Numbered from the stretch's first letter, positions 1 through 9,465 are shown. The stretch is 64,000 nt of DNA from Photobacterium profundum (GCF_003026285.1 NZ_PYOD01000005.1:62001-126000), one strand, 5' to 3'. A program made the numbers and translations. The notes: generated by a model not told the origin, from the letters alone.

Positions 1-653
1 GGCACAAATGCAATGCGGTTAGTGACTTCGACTTCGCCGTCTCGTGGCACTAATATTTCATTGGCAATGGCTTGAATTGCATCTTTGAGTGCTCGAATTT
101 TATTGCCTTTCATCGAGCCTGAGAAATCGGAGACAAAGACAATATCGATATCTTTATCACCGAGATAAATTGGGTAATTACGCGCCAATGCACGGTTAGC
201 AACGGTTTCGGTTGGCGCGAAACTTGGGATAATATCGCTACTTAACCACGAAATATGATTGGTTTTGGCTGTTACGCGGTATTGGAAATACTCTCTTTCT
301 TCATTGCCGTCAGGTGTAGGGTAATTATCAATACCTTCAGAACGTTCAATCTTGATATTGTTAATACTGGTTATATTGCGGATATATGCTTGAATGTAGC
401 CTGTAGCCAACTGGTTTTCATACGTTTTATCATCTTGGTTAGCCGTGGTTATTGCTAATGTGGCAGCTTCAGTAGCATCAGCCAATCGATTTTTTTTCTG
501 GATATAGCGGGTGCCTTCAAGTGCCCAAAAAATCATGCCAAATAAAGGAATAAGGGCAAGTGCGGTATAGATACCTGCAGCCCCCCGCTGATGTCGTGGG
601 CTGGTTATTTTATTCGAGGTGATACCTTGGTGGTTCATTCTCTTGATACTCAT
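1..653 (-). CDS. tadG: TadG-like pilus assembly protein with vWA domain, partial
   Basis: Partial gene: the frame is open from an ATG at 653 to the window edge, so the C-terminus is missing. I translated it by hand. The N-terminus has a pilin-like RGAAGIYTALALIPL segment followed by a hydrophobic stretch (about residues 24-45), as in TadG/TadE-type pseudopilins. Around residues 175-182 is VFVSDFSGSMKG, a von Willebrand A MIDAS motif (DxSGS). TadG proteins are thought to sit at the inner membrane or periplasm and support Flp pilus assembly. It is the last visible gene of the tad operon, 1 nt after tadF. The family call is firm. The full length cannot be judged. Confidence 0.85.
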   Translation of the reverse strand, partial: MSIKRMNHQGITSNKITSPRHQRGAAGIYTALALIPLFGMIFWALEGTRYIQKKNRLADATEAATLAITTANQDDKTYENQLATGYIQAYIRNITSINNIKIERSEGIDNYPTPDGNEEREYFQYRVTAKTNHISWLSSDIIPSFAPTETVANRALARNYPIYLGDKDIDIVFVSDFSGSMKGNKIRALKDAIQAIANEILVPRDGEVEVTNRIAFV

Positions 654-654
654 A

Positions 655-1212
655 TTAACGTCCCACAATCGCTGACGATGAATGTAGATAAGCTTGCTGA
701 TTATTGCTTCCCATGAAGCGGCTAAACCAAGAATCGATTCGGTAACACACTGTTACTTGATACAGAGGTGCAGCTTTGCCTGAGGTTGACAATGGCACAA
801 GGTTACGATGTGAGGTGAGCGCATCATCAGGATCACACTCCAAAGTATTATTCATGCTTTTGGTGTAACGATCGTAGTATTCCGTACTGCCGTTATAGCG
901 TAAGGATTCCACCCGTAAACCAAAGGTACCTGTATCGGGACGATCCAATAACCGAGCTGCGAGGGTTTCCATGTCATCGGCATCTTTTTGGCTTACGGCA
1001 TAACGCACAGTGCGTGAGCCGTCTACGTTTTGGGTGCTAAAAAAGCGGGTACGCTCTTTCAAAATATTGACTAAGGAATAACTGGTGCGATCCAGATTTA
1101 CCCGATTCAACAACTGGTAGGCGATGTCACCGGTGAAGATTAATAATGCGCACAAGAAAAACAGTACGAAAGCCATTTCGATAGCAAGCACGCCATGCTG
1201 TTTATTCTTCAT
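655..1212 (-). CDS. tadF: TadF-like pseudopilin
   Basis: Short protein of about 185 residues with N-terminus MKNKQHGVLAIEMAFVLFFL: a basic start, a Gly processing site, a Glu five residues later and a hydrophobic helix, the layout of TadE/TadF pseudopilins cut by the TadV peptidase. An in-frame ATG at 1230 would add six residues. I prefer 1212 because it places MKNKQ directly before the processing site and overlaps the tadE stop by only 11 nt. Position between tadE and tadG fits TadF. The rest of the protein has no recognised domain. TadE and TadF are hard to tell apart by sequence alone, so the name rests partly on gene order. Confidence 0.75.
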   Translation of the reverse strand: MKNKQHGVLAIEMAFVLFFLCALLIFTGDIAYQLLNRVNLDRTSYSLVNILKERTRFFSTQNVDGSRTVRYAVSQKDADDMETLAARLLDRPDTGTFGLRVESLRYNGSTEYYDRYTKSMNNTLECDPDDALTSHRNLVPLSTSGKAAPLYQVTVCYRIDSWFSRFMGSNNQQAYLHSSSAIVGR

Positions 1213-1675
1213 TGATCGGCCACCCTTCATGTTCTTGTTCGGCTAATATGTCGCGTGTAATAGTGCGATCAACTACATTGCCAATGAAAAACATGGGTAA
1301 GTAGCGATATTGCAAGCTGTATAACGCCAATTCACAACGCTGACATTCACCAATATGTGGAGTGTCTTTAATCAGGCTTTGATAGGTGTCGTAATAGGTG
1401 ATTGAAAAGCGGTAGCGTTTTGGTTTTACTAAGTAATGCCAAATTTCACCTTCACTTTCAAATATCTGTTGTAAGCGGTTTTCATAGGCGGTGTTATAGC
1501 GTTCACTTTCAAATACGCGGGTATCACGAGTAGATTCGCGCAGAGCAGATTCAGTCAAATTAATTATGTAAATAAGGCGACTAGCCTCAAAAATAGCGAA
1601 TGTCACCAGAAAGAGAACAATAGCACTCATGGCAAATTCGATACTGAATACGCCCCGTTGTTTATGCCGGTTCAT
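1202..1675 (-). CDS. tadE: TadE-like pseudopilin
   Basis: Protein of about 157 residues starting MNRHKQRGVFSIEFAMSAIVL. The RGVFSIEF segment is a type IVb prepilin-like processing site (Gly, then Glu at +5) followed by a membrane helix, typical of the TadE family. An ATG at 1687 is in frame, but AGGAG lies 6 nt before the ATG at 1675, so 1675 is the likely start. It overlaps the end of tadD by 14 nt and the start of tadF by 11 nt, so translation is probably coupled. The inferred role is a minor pseudopilin for Flp pilus assembly. Confidence 0.8.
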   Translation of the reverse strand: MNRHKQRGVFSIEFAMSAIVLFLVTFAIFEASRLIYIINLTESALRESTRDTRVFESERYNTAYENRLQQIFESEGEIWHYLVKPKRYRFSITYYDTYQSLIKDTPHIGECQRCELALYSLQYRYLPMFFIGNVVDRTITRDILAEQEHEGWPINEE

Positions 1676-2423
1676 GTTGCTCCTCATTACTTATCTCATG
1701 GCTCTCTTTATTCTCTGTATTACCTGATACTCGCAATGCGTACACCAAAGCCATGAGTTGATCGTCAGTAATTCGTTCGCCCAGCACTTGTTTGGCTTGG
1801 GGGATATCACCCAGTTGAATCAATGCTATGGCAAGATTGAACGACACTTTTTGTTGTTCAGGACTGTGCTGAAAAACGGGTAATAAGATATCGACTGCTT
1901 GTTGATAATGGGCTTGGGCAATAGCCAATACAGCGAGGTTATTTTTGATCGCAATGTCATCGTGCCCTTTCAATCGGGCTTGATCGAAAGCCTCTTTGGC
2001 CAAGAGATATTGACTGGTATAGCTGTAAACAATCCCCATTTCGAGATCTAAATCTGATGCGGAATAGCCTTGCTGTTTGGCATGTTGGTACGCTGTGAGT
2101 GCGCGCGAATAATCATCTGATGCGGCATACACATTACCTGCGAGAAACGAGAAAGTAGCCCCTTGGTAATTGAGCTTTTCTAGTTGGTCGACATAGAAAC
2201 GGGCAGATTCAATGTCTTTGTTGCGGTAGTAGGCATCGGCCAGTGACAACATCACTTTGGGATCGTTAGGCGATGTGATTAATGCGGTTTTGTAATAGTT
2301 GATTAAGCCTGCATAATTACCGACTGCTTTTAAATCGGATTCGGTAACGGTGTGCTGAGTTGTCGAGGTGACACAGCCGACTTGCGACAGTAAAAGAACG
2401 AATAAAAAAGTTAGTCGTATCAT
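1662..2423 (-). CDS. tadD: TadD tetratricopeptide lipoprotein
   Basis: 253 residues. The N-terminus MIRLTFLFVLLLSQVGC is a lipoprotein signal with Cys-17 as the expected lipid anchor. The rest is a run of about five TPR-like helical hairpins (for example around AKQQGYSASDLDLEMGIVY and FNLAIALIQLGDIPQAKQVL). TadD lipoproteins are thought to help assemble or localise the outer-membrane secretin RcpA. The start overlaps the tadC stop by 4 nt (ATGA), showing a tight operon. The C-terminus is acidic and Glu-rich. Confidence 0.85.
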   Translation of the reverse strand: MIRLTFLFVLLLSQVGCVTSTTQHTVTESDLKAVGNYAGLINYYKTALITSPNDPKVMLSLADAYYRNKDIESARFYVDQLEKLNYQGATFSFLAGNVYAASDDYSRALTAYQHAKQQGYSASDLDLEMGIVYSYTSQYLLAKEAFDQARLKGHDDIAIKNNLAVLAIAQAHYQQAVDILLPVFQHSPEQQKVSFNLAIALIQLGDIPQAKQVLGERITDDQLMALVYALRVSGNTENKESHEISNEEQHEPA

Positions 2424-3271
2424 TGGCCTATGTCCACTGTCATTTGCATCATTCCCGGCGCTAGAATCAAAATAACGATAGGAAACATAATTAAGAGAAT
2501 CAGTGGCACACTCATTTTGGCGGCGAGTTTGCCGATTTTTTCTTCCATGGTGAGCACCTGCATTTTCCGCATGTCTTCTGCTAACGCACTTAATACATTG
2601 GCGATAGAGGTGCCGTATTGCAGGTTTTGAATCAGTGTTAGCGTAAAACTGCGAACATCTGGGGTAGGAATACGCTCACTCAGTTCGATCAGTGCTTTTT
2701 CTAATCCCTTGACGCGTGCCCCATCAGCGGTTTTTTTGATGTGGAAACACAGGTCTTTGTCGAAAGCTTCTAATTCAATGCTGAGGTAGGTGAGCGCGGC
2801 TTCAATAGTCATCCCGGTTTGCACACATACCGACATCATATCGAGCATGTAAGGCAATTGGCGTGACGTTTTGAGGATCAGTGCTTTCTTACGCATCGAC
2901 AGCACCATTTCTGGTACCAGCAAAATAGTGATCATCGCTACAGCGCTAATTGCAGCTTTATTCATTAATGAGAGATCAGATATGATCACCACAACGCAGG
3001 TAAAAATGACAAGAGTAAGCTTAGCGGGTACGTAATACTTAGCGAATTGGGTATTATAGAAACCTGCATCAACAAATTGCTGTTCCAGATCTTGCTGGTG
3101 GTTTCTGCCTAAGCGCGTAATGAAGCGGTTTAATCGGGTAAGCCGCCCGTCTTTTTTGGCGCTCAGGTAACTTTCGACATGGGCTTGCTTGGCTTGTTCT
3201 GTATGCCATTGCGACAGCTTCCATGCGCAAACGGCACTGAGGATAAAAAGGCTAATAAAAATAAAGATCAT
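2420..3271 (-). CDS. tadC: TadC inner-membrane platform protein
   Basis: 283 residues with an N-terminal membrane segment (about 2-17), a central pair of hydrophobic segments and a C-terminal segment (VPLILLIMFPIVILILAPGMM). The cytoplasmic part carries the GspF/T2SSF-type helical domain (LPYMLDMMSVCVQTGMTIEAAL). TadB and TadC form the inner-membrane platform that the TadA ATPase acts on. The start codon shares one base with the tadB stop (TAATG), so the two are probably made in equal amounts. Confidence 0.88.
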   Translation of the reverse strand: MIFIFISLFILSAVCAWKLSQWHTEQAKQAHVESYLSAKKDGRLTRLNRFITRLGRNHQQDLEQQFVDAGFYNTQFAKYYVPAKLTLVIFTCVVVIISDLSLMNKAAISAVAMITILLVPEMVLSMRKKALILKTSRQLPYMLDMMSVCVQTGMTIEAALTYLSIELEAFDKDLCFHIKKTADGARVKGLEKALIELSERIPTPDVRSFTLTLIQNLQYGTSIANVLSALAEDMRKMQVLTMEEKIGKLAAKMSVPLILLIMFPIVILILAPGMMQMTVDIGQ

Positions 3272-4179
3272 TAACGAACTCCTCGGATCAATAACCAGAT
3301 GATGAACAACCCTAACGTTTCACTACCGACTACGTAATACAGTACATAACGACCATTTGGGTCGGTCAGTACATAATTGAGATTTTGTGGACTAATGAAA
3401 CTCAAGATCACCATAAAAATGAAAGGCAGAGATGCCACTATCTTGGCGGATAAGCGAGCTTCTGAAGTCATGGCGCTTTTTTTCTTGTCGAGAGTACGGC
3501 TATCAACTAATACTCGAATCAATCGGGCCATTACGGCTTTTAATTGACCTCCGCGCGACATATTGGCCCTAATGGTGACAACGAAAAATAAGAAGGTTGG
3601 GTAGGGGTAGTGTTTGCTAGCACGCTTAAACACTTGTTCAGGTGGTTCACCTAGTTTTAAACGTTCTCCCATGTCTTGGAAAAGATCGCCGACTTTGTTG
3701 TCGAGGGTTTTACCTACATAGCTGATTGATTGCATCACACTTTCGCCTGCTGTGACGGCACTCATCATGATGTTGAGGGCATCAGGAAAGGCTTGTTCAA
3801 ATTCATTCTGACGTTTTTTAATTAACCACGCCCATCCCCATAGAAAGCCTAATGCTGGCATAAGAAACGGTAACCAATAACTGTTTAAAAGCAATAAATA
3901 GTTGTTGATGTACACTCCAATCGACGTCAGTAACATCATGAAGATTGATAGCTTAAGCCAAGCTTTGTTACCCAACATGGCAAAGGCAGGACTGAAGTTC
4001 ATTAGTAGGATCTTCCACCATGTCAGGTGCTGAAGTGATTCCATATTCACGGCCTGAATGGTATCGCTGTTGGTATCGTCTAATGGAGCCACAAAGAAGG
4101 TATCTATTAACGAACGCTGGCGACGCTTATACAGTAATATCGCCACGCCAAATAATAAGAGAGAGAGATAAATACTCAT
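3271..4179 (-). CDS. tadB: TadB inner-membrane platform protein
   Basis: 302 residues with hydrophobic segments near residues 1-17, 75-120, 250-266 and 278-300, and a T2SSF-type domain (FPDALNIMMSAVTAGESVMQSI). It is the paralogous partner of TadC in the Flp export platform. The ATG overlaps the tadA stop as ATGA. The basic loop RTLDKKKSAMTSEARLSAK precedes the C-terminal membrane segments, as is usual in this family. No anomalies seen. Confidence 0.88.
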   Translation of the reverse strand: MSIYLSLLLFGVAILLYKRRQRSLIDTFFVAPLDDTNSDTIQAVNMESLQHLTWWKILLMNFSPAFAMLGNKAWLKLSIFMMLLTSIGVYINNYLLLLNSYWLPFLMPALGFLWGWAWLIKKRQNEFEQAFPDALNIMMSAVTAGESVMQSISYVGKTLDNKVGDLFQDMGERLKLGEPPEQVFKRASKHYPYPTFLFFVVTIRANMSRGGQLKAVMARLIRVLVDSRTLDKKKSAMTSEARLSAKIVASLPFIFMVILSFISPQNLNYVLTDPNGRYVLYYVVGSETLGLFIIWLLIRGVR

Positions 4180-5450
4180 TGTTGGCCTCGGAAAGCAGCA
4201 ACCAGCTCGTCTTGCAGGCCGTAATACGCAGCGCGTTGCATCAGAATAGAACGCTGCATGATGCCTTGTGTAACGAACTTACCGCGTACATTTTCATTAG
4301 GTTTACCTTCTGACGCTTGGAAGCGGAACAGCTCTTCCATCACCACGTTTTCGCCTTCTAAACCCACTATTTCAGACAAGCTGGTGATTTTACGTGAGCC
4401 ATCACGTTGACGGTTTACTTGCACCACCAAGTGCACGGCGCTAATAATCGTTCGGCGAATAGCATCCAAAGGTTGGTTTAAACTGGCCATCATTACCATG
4501 GATTCCACCCGTGAAATGGCATCTCGGGGGGTGTTGGCGTGCAAGGTCGACATAGACCCATCATGACCAGTGTTCATAGCTTGCAGCATTTCAAAGGCTT
4601 CGGAACCACGACATTCCCCCAAAATAATACGATCGGGCCGCATACGTAATGAGTTAATTACCAGTTCACGTTGTGACACCGCGCCAGTATTTTCAATGCT
4701 GGCAGTACGGGTTTCTAAACGTACTACGTGGGGTTGTTGTAACTTAAGTTCGGCAGCATCTTCAATCGTGACGATACGTTCATCTTCACTGATGAAATTA
4801 GACAAGGCATTTAGTAGGGTGGTTTTTCCCGAACCGGTACCGCCAGAAATTAAAATATTGAGGCGACACCGAGCGGCAATCATTAATACACGTGCCATGT
4901 CTGGCGAGAGTGATCCAAAGGTGACCAATTCTTCTAAACCGATTTTATGTTCACGGAATTTACGGATTGATATGGTAGTGCCATCTATTGCTATCGGTTT
5001 GATCACGATATTGACGCGGCTACCATCCTCTAAGCGAGCATCAACCATAGGGGATGATTCATCGACGCGGCGACCGACCCGTGATGCAATGCGCTGGGCG
5101 ATTTCTAATAATTGCGCTTCGTTGACAAACACTACATCAGAATGTTGCAGTTTTCCGTTGCGCTCGAAGAAGATGTGATTGGCACCATTGACCATGATGT
5201 CGGTAATGGTGTCATCTTCAATTAGCGGTTGCAGCGGACCCAAGCCAATCAACTCATCAACCAAGTTTTTGACTAACAAGTTGCGCATGGCTGTGGAGAC
5301 AGGGCGGTGATAGTTACTCGCCAACACGTCTACGGCATTCTGAATTTGTTTAACCAACTCTTCTTTCGACATTTTGACAATGGCTTGGGCATCCAGTACT
5401 TCAAATATTTGATTACGAAAAGTAAGGTAGAGCTCTTTATTGGTATTCAT
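4176..5450 (-). CDS. tadA: TadA/CpaF secretion ATPase
   Basis: 424 residues, the usual size for TadA/CpaF. The Walker A motif GGTGSGKT is at residues 203-210, the Walker B region RIILGECRGSEAFEML near 274-289, and the family signature STLHANT at 301-307. This hexameric ATPase powers extension, and in some systems retraction, of Flp pili from the cytoplasmic side. It overlaps tadB and tadZ by 4 nt each. All catalytic motifs appear intact. Confidence 0.95.
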   Translation of the reverse strand: MNTNKELYLTFRNQIFEVLDAQAIVKMSKEELVKQIQNAVDVLASNYHRPVSTAMRNLLVKNLVDELIGLGPLQPLIEDDTITDIMVNGANHIFFERNGKLQHSDVVFVNEAQLLEIAQRIASRVGRRVDESSPMVDARLEDGSRVNIVIKPIAIDGTTISIRKFREHKIGLEELVTFGSLSPDMARVLMIAARCRLNILISGGTGSGKTTLLNALSNFISEDERIVTIEDAAELKLQQPHVVRLETRTASIENTGAVSQRELVINSLRMRPDRIILGECRGSEAFEMLQAMNTGHDGSMSTLHANTPRDAISRVESMVMMASLNQPLDAIRRTIISAVHLVVQVNRQRDGSRKITSLSEIVGLEGENVVMEELFRFQASEGKPNENVRGKFVTQGIMQRSILMQRAAYYGLQDELVAAFRGQQ

Positions 5451-6712
5451 CGTTTAAACAACCCCCTCAATTTCGCCATGGATGAGCGGTGATTACACAA
5501 GGTTTTTCCATGTAACAATAGGGCCATATCATTGAAGGGACCTGCCGCACTTTTCTCTAATTTATGCAAGCGCTTACCGTCCAACAATAATGATGCGAAT
5601 CGTTTGTCATATTGCAAGGTGACATCGACAACTCGACCTAAATAGGTGCTAACTTCTTCTCTCGTTAAGGAAAACGCCACGTCAGGGCGGTGAACATTCA
5701 TAAAGGTCAGTACACGTATGTCGAGGCTGTGCGTTAGGCTTATTTCTTCAATTTGTTCAATGCGAAAACGAGCCGAACGTACTGAAGAGACGGTCGGCTC
5801 AACAACAATGATCATCACGTCATGGCGTTCAACCAATTGATGAAGGTTCAATGAGAAATCGACTGAGCCAGAGAAATCTTCGATGATAAAGTTGGCCTGA
5901 CGCATTAATAAATCATTAATGCTATCGGTATAACTTTGTAGAGTGCTGGTCGGTTCATTCCCTTCAATTGCCAGCAGACGTAAGTGATCGGTGACTTTAA
6001 TTAAGTAATCACTGGCAGTCGCTTCATCCATGTCATGCAGCTGTAGCGCCAAGTTATTGGCATCTTGTTTTTGGAATTGTTTAAGGCCTAACACTATATC
6101 GATATTACTGAAGGCATACTGGTGGTCGATCAATATGGTTTCTGCACCAGAATGCGCCAAGCAAGCGGCCAGTTCTGCACTGATCACCGTATTACCGACA
6201 CCACCTTTACTGCCTAATACCGCAACCCGCTTGGCTTTACGATTTTGACTCACACCTGCAAAACGTTGTTGATTGGAATGTACATGGCGTAAGAAATCGG
6301 TGATCTCTTGTTTATTTGCAGGCCAAAATAGGTAATAAAATCCCATTTCTTTTAGCCCACGTAAGGTGGTGATAGCATCTTCCTGACCAATTACCACGAC
6401 GCCTTTGTGGTTCGGTAAACGGCTGGCAAAAGATTTGGCGTCGTCGACCACATTTGTTGATTGGTTTAGCTCAAGAATGATGATTTCTTGCAGTGTAGAA
6501 TGTTCTAATTTATTGCTTTTTTTACTACTGTAATCGGTGCTTTGGCTTTGATTTTTAAGGCAATCAGGTGCTTGCCAGCCTTCAAAACGAAAGACTTCTT
6601 GCACCAAGTTTAAGCAGGCATCTGTTTGGTAGAACAAGGTACAACCTGTCGGTCCCTGATGTTCTCGGCTTTTTTCGGTGGTCTGACTAATCGCTTTAGC
6701 GAGATCGAACAT
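5447..6712 (-). CDS. tadZ: TadZ/CpaE ParA-like localisation protein
   Basis: 421 residues. An N-terminal receiver-like domain (about 20-145) is followed by a MinD/ParA-type P-loop domain starting near residue 160. The deviant Walker A reads GSKGGVGNT (167-175): the second Lys of canonical KGGVGKT is Asn, while the signature Lys-169 is kept. TadZ proteins position the Tad machine at the pole and are often atypical ATPases. The start has AGGGA about 9 nt upstream, and the stop overlaps tadA as ATGA. Confidence 0.88.
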   Translation of the reverse strand: MFDLAKAISQTTEKSREHQGPTGCTLFYQTDACLNLVQEVFRFEGWQAPDCLKNQSQSTDYSSKKSNKLEHSTLQEIIILELNQSTNVVDDAKSFASRLPNHKGVVVIGQEDAITTLRGLKEMGFYYLFWPANKQEITDFLRHVHSNQQRFAGVSQNRKAKRVAVLGSKGGVGNTVISAELAACLAHSGAETILIDHQYAFSNIDIVLGLKQFQKQDANNLALQLHDMDEATASDYLIKVTDHLRLLAIEGNEPTSTLQSYTDSINDLLMRQANFIIEDFSGSVDFSLNLHQLVERHDVMIIVVEPTVSSVRSARFRIEQIEEISLTHSLDIRVLTFMNVHRPDVAFSLTREEVSTYLGRVVDVTLQYDKRFASLLLDGKRLHKLEKSAAGPFNDMALLLHGKTLCNHRSSMAKLRGLFKR

Positions 6713-6725
6713 GATTAATCTTCCC

Positions 6726-7220
6726 TTATCGCGTTAATTGTTCAGGGTGACTGATTTGCTTCAAACGTAAGCTGTCGACAAAGCAGCCTTTACGTAGTTG
6801 CTTAACACCTGAAGTTAAGATCGGACACGTTTCAGTTTTCACTTTGTAAGCCGAGATCGTGACAGCGTAATCGGAGGTTGTTGTGGCGGTTGACTGTTCG
6901 GTGCTTTGACGTTGTACGGCGATATCGCTGGGCTTTAAGCCGTTGTTCAGGAGGCGTTGCTTCACTTTTAACGCCCATAGCTTGCCTTGCTGGGTGCTGT
7001 AACGTACATCGACTTTGCCGTTGGCCCCATCGGCTTCAAACGCAGTCAGATAATCCAACAGTTGTTGTTGATCGTGTTTGGCCGCATCGTGTTTCAAGCT
7101 GATAGTGAACGTGTCGACTTGTTGGTACACCAAGGCTTCGCTGCCTAAAGTATCGTCAGCGTGATCGGCGCAAGCTGTTAAGACGGTTATGGCAAAAAAA
7201 AGAGTCAGTAAGCGTTTCAT
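6726..7220 (-). CDS. small lipoprotein in the Tad operon (RcpB/CpaD position)
   Basis: 164 residues. MKRLLTLFFAITVLTAC is a lipoprotein signal with Cys-17 as anchor. The mature part repeatedly resembles CpaD-type small periplasmic proteins: a beta-alpha segment (VDTFTISLKHDAAKHDQQQL) and a ...VKQRLLNNGLKPSDIAV stretch, the pattern expected for a protein that contacts the secretin. It sits between rcpA and tadZ, where rcpB or cpaD is found in other tad loci. The ATG overlaps the rcpA stop as ATGA. Two Cys residues near the C-terminus (TCPILTSG and KGCFVD) could pair. I do not recognise it with certainty. Confidence 0.65.
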   Translation of the reverse strand: MKRLLTLFFAITVLTACADHADDTLGSEALVYQQVDTFTISLKHDAAKHDQQQLLDYLTAFEADGANGKVDVRYSTQQGKLWALKVKQRLLNNGLKPSDIAVQRQSTEQSTATTTSDYAVTISAYKVKTETCPILTSGVKQLRKGCFVDSLRLKQISHPEQLTR

Positions 7221-8602
7221 TGAATGAACCCTCCTTCGCTGAGCATCTGGATTGCAAGCTTATCAGCGTGTGTTTGGTTAGTTTGTTGGTATTCAGCCGA
7301 TTCTTCGTTTTGGGTTATATTGAATAAGCGGCGTAGCGTGGTGGTTTTACGCATGTGTGGTAAACGTACATCCGTCGGTGAAACTGGCTTGACCAAATTC
7401 ACGGTTGCGACAATCACCAACTCGGTTTTCTTTCGGGTGGTGCTAGATTTACGGAATGCGGCGCCTAATATAGGAATGTCACCCAGTAGCGGAATCTTGC
7501 TGATTTCTTCTATGTCATCGCTGCTCATCAAACCACCGAGCATGAAGCTGTCGCCATCGGCCAATTGAATGGTAGTCATGGCACGGCGTGAAGACAGTTG
7601 TGGAACTTCGATGCCCGCGGCTTTTACATAACCATCAACGGCACTGACTTCTGGCGCGAGTTGTAATTTGATCTTTTTATTGCTCAATACTTTGGCTGAC
7701 AGTTCAAGTTTGATACCGAATTCTTTGAAGCTGATATTGGTCGAGTTATCGTTGGTGACGATGACGGGGACTTCCCCACCGACTAAGAAGCTAGCCGATT
7801 CGCCGGATAAGACGGTAAGGTTAGGTTCCGCTAATATTTCGGCAATGTTGTCGTTACCAATTGCGTTAATCACGGTAGATAAGTCGTTGGCTTTAAATTC
7901 TAAAAACGAAAATTCACCGACACTACGGCCAACTGTGGACCAGTCGACCCCGATGGTTTCATTGAATTCTTTTGTGACTTGTGCAACAGAGATTTTGACG
8001 TTTACTTGTTGTGCTTGGGCAACCACTAAACCTTCAATTATGCCTTCCCAGGTGTAATTTTTGCTGTAGCGGACCCAATTGGCTTCTTCAAAGCCGGATT
8101 CGACAAACTTCAGCTTTTCGGCTTCGTTATAGCGTTCGATTTCTTTTTTGCTTAGTAAGGTGGCAACCATGCGGTAGATATCGTCACGCTGTTTTTCATT
8201 GTTGACGGTGCCACGAATAGCCACTTGTTCGCCCACTGAAGTCACAGAGATACTTAAGTCTGGGTAGTAAAGCTTGAGTTGTCGGCGCACTTGCGACAGG
8301 TTGATGTCGACATGGTAGCGCTGTGATAGCAGCACTTGGTTATCTTTACCGTAAACGATAACTTTGGCTTGGCCAATTTTATTTGAAAAAATGACCAATT
8401 TACGGCTGTCGATCACTTTGTAATCGAGGATGTCAGGTTGGCTGACAAACACTGTGCCGATTTCTTGTGAAAATTCGAGATTATTGGCGTCATTCAAGGT
8501 GACGAATTTATCCGAAGCGAAAACGGGTGAGCTGAGGCAGATGAGCATCAGGCTAATCACCGTTTCGTTGAAAGATAAAACAGAGCGAAAAGGATTGAAC
8601 AT
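7217..8602 (-). CDS. rcpA: RcpA/CpaC outer-membrane secretin
   Basis: 461 residues with an N-terminal signal peptide ending near VFASDK. It has a secretin N-domain (about 30-100), a BON-like segment (VTSVGEQVAIRGTVNNEKQR) and a C-terminal secretin domain with the signature region GGLMSSDDIEEISKIPLLGD and TELVIVATVNLVKP. It forms the outer-membrane channel through which Flp pili exit. TAATG overlap with rcpC and ATGA overlap with the next gene. Length and motifs are normal for CpaC. Confidence 0.92.
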   Translation of the reverse strand: MFNPFRSVLSFNETVISLMLICLSSPVFASDKFVTLNDANNLEFSQEIGTVFVSQPDILDYKVIDSRKLVIFSNKIGQAKVIVYGKDNQVLLSQRYHVDINLSQVRRQLKLYYPDLSISVTSVGEQVAIRGTVNNEKQRDDIYRMVATLLSKKEIERYNEAEKLKFVESGFEEANWVRYSKNYTWEGIIEGLVVAQAQQVNVKISVAQVTKEFNETIGVDWSTVGRSVGEFSFLEFKANDLSTVINAIGNDNIAEILAEPNLTVLSGESASFLVGGEVPVIVTNDNSTNISFKEFGIKLELSAKVLSNKKIKLQLAPEVSAVDGYVKAAGIEVPQLSSRRAMTTIQLADGDSFMLGGLMSSDDIEEISKIPLLGDIPILGAAFRKSSTTRKKTELVIVATVNLVKPVSPTDVRLPHMRKTTTLRRLFNITQNEESAEYQQTNQTHADKLAIQMLSEGGFIQ

Positions 8603-9456
8603 TAGAAAACTTCTCCAAGACGATCGCGACCAGCACCACGCAACTCAACGATACCTGTGTAGTTTTTGATGACGTCACTGACATCAGCATCAGGTGTTTG
8701 GCGGTAATGTTGGCTACGGTAAATTTCGATGTACATGGTGCGTTGTGCTAACGATAACTTGGCTAAGTCGTCTGGATTTACTTCGATAACGACAGTGGAT
8801 TCATTTTCATTCGAGATATTGACCTTAGGACGAATGGTTGAGGTTGTTGTCGATCGTTGACCGGATTTTTCTGCCAATGTGTTTGACTGTCCGACTGACA
8901 TCACTCGAATTCGTTGCATCAGTAAAGATGCACGTACGCCCTCAAAATTTTCTAACGTCGATGTGGTATTTGAGAGATTGGTTCGTGGTGAGCTGACTGC
9001 CATAATGTCAATGTAATCGCCTGGCTGAATGTAATTATCAATCAGGTTTTTGGACGCAATGGTCAACGGGTAGAGGGTCATGTCACCACGAGTGATCAGG
9101 TTGAGGTAACCTGCTTCTCCGGGTGAGGTTTGGAGTTCTGGAAATACCAATGCCCCTTGTTTAACGTCCATATTCATCAATGTTGTGGGCTCAAATTTTA
9201 AGGTCACATCGCTATTTATCCCTAATGAAAGGGCGGCTTCTTCGGTTAATTGTTCTCGCGTAAGTGATGACGGCGACAATGCTTGTCCGCGTGCTAACGG
9301 AGATGTTGCACGCCACACTGTGATGTATTTGATTTCTTTTTCTTCGGTCGCGGAAGTGCTGGCGGTATCTGTGGTTGATAACAAGGTATCGGCCATGCCA
9401 TATAATCCGGTGAGTACCGCTAAAAAGGCGATTACAAAAATAATTTTTGAGTTCAT
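8602..9456 (-). CDS. rcpC: RcpC/CpaB pilus assembly protein
   Basis: 284 residues with one N-terminal membrane segment (about 4-22), a SAF-type domain (TVWRATSPLARGQALSPSSL) and the CpaB/RcpC domain with YIQPGDYIDIMAVS. RcpC is a periplasmic or outer-membrane associated protein linked to secretin assembly and pilus stability. The predicted start at 9456 has only a weak ribosome site (AAGATAACG), so coupling to tadV 9 nt upstream is plausible. Confidence 0.88.
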   Translation of the reverse strand: MNSKIIFVIAFLAVLTGLYGMADTLLSTTDTASTSATEEKEIKYITVWRATSPLARGQALSPSSLTREQLTEEAALSLGINSDVTLKFEPTTLMNMDVKQGALVFPELQTSPGEAGYLNLITRGDMTLYPLTIASKNLIDNYIQPGDYIDIMAVSSPRTNLSNTTSTLENFEGVRASLLMQRIRVMSVGQSNTLAEKSGQRSTTTSTIRPKVNISNENESTVVIEVNPDDLAKLSLAQRTMYIEIYRSQHYRQTPDADVSDVIKNYTGIVELRGAGRDRLGEVF

Positions 9457-9465
9457 CGTTATCTT

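Noticed and set aside
4570..5178. 202-codon open frame on the plus strand
   Set aside because: It is antisense to the well-supported tadA gene and has no recognisable domain or ribosome site.
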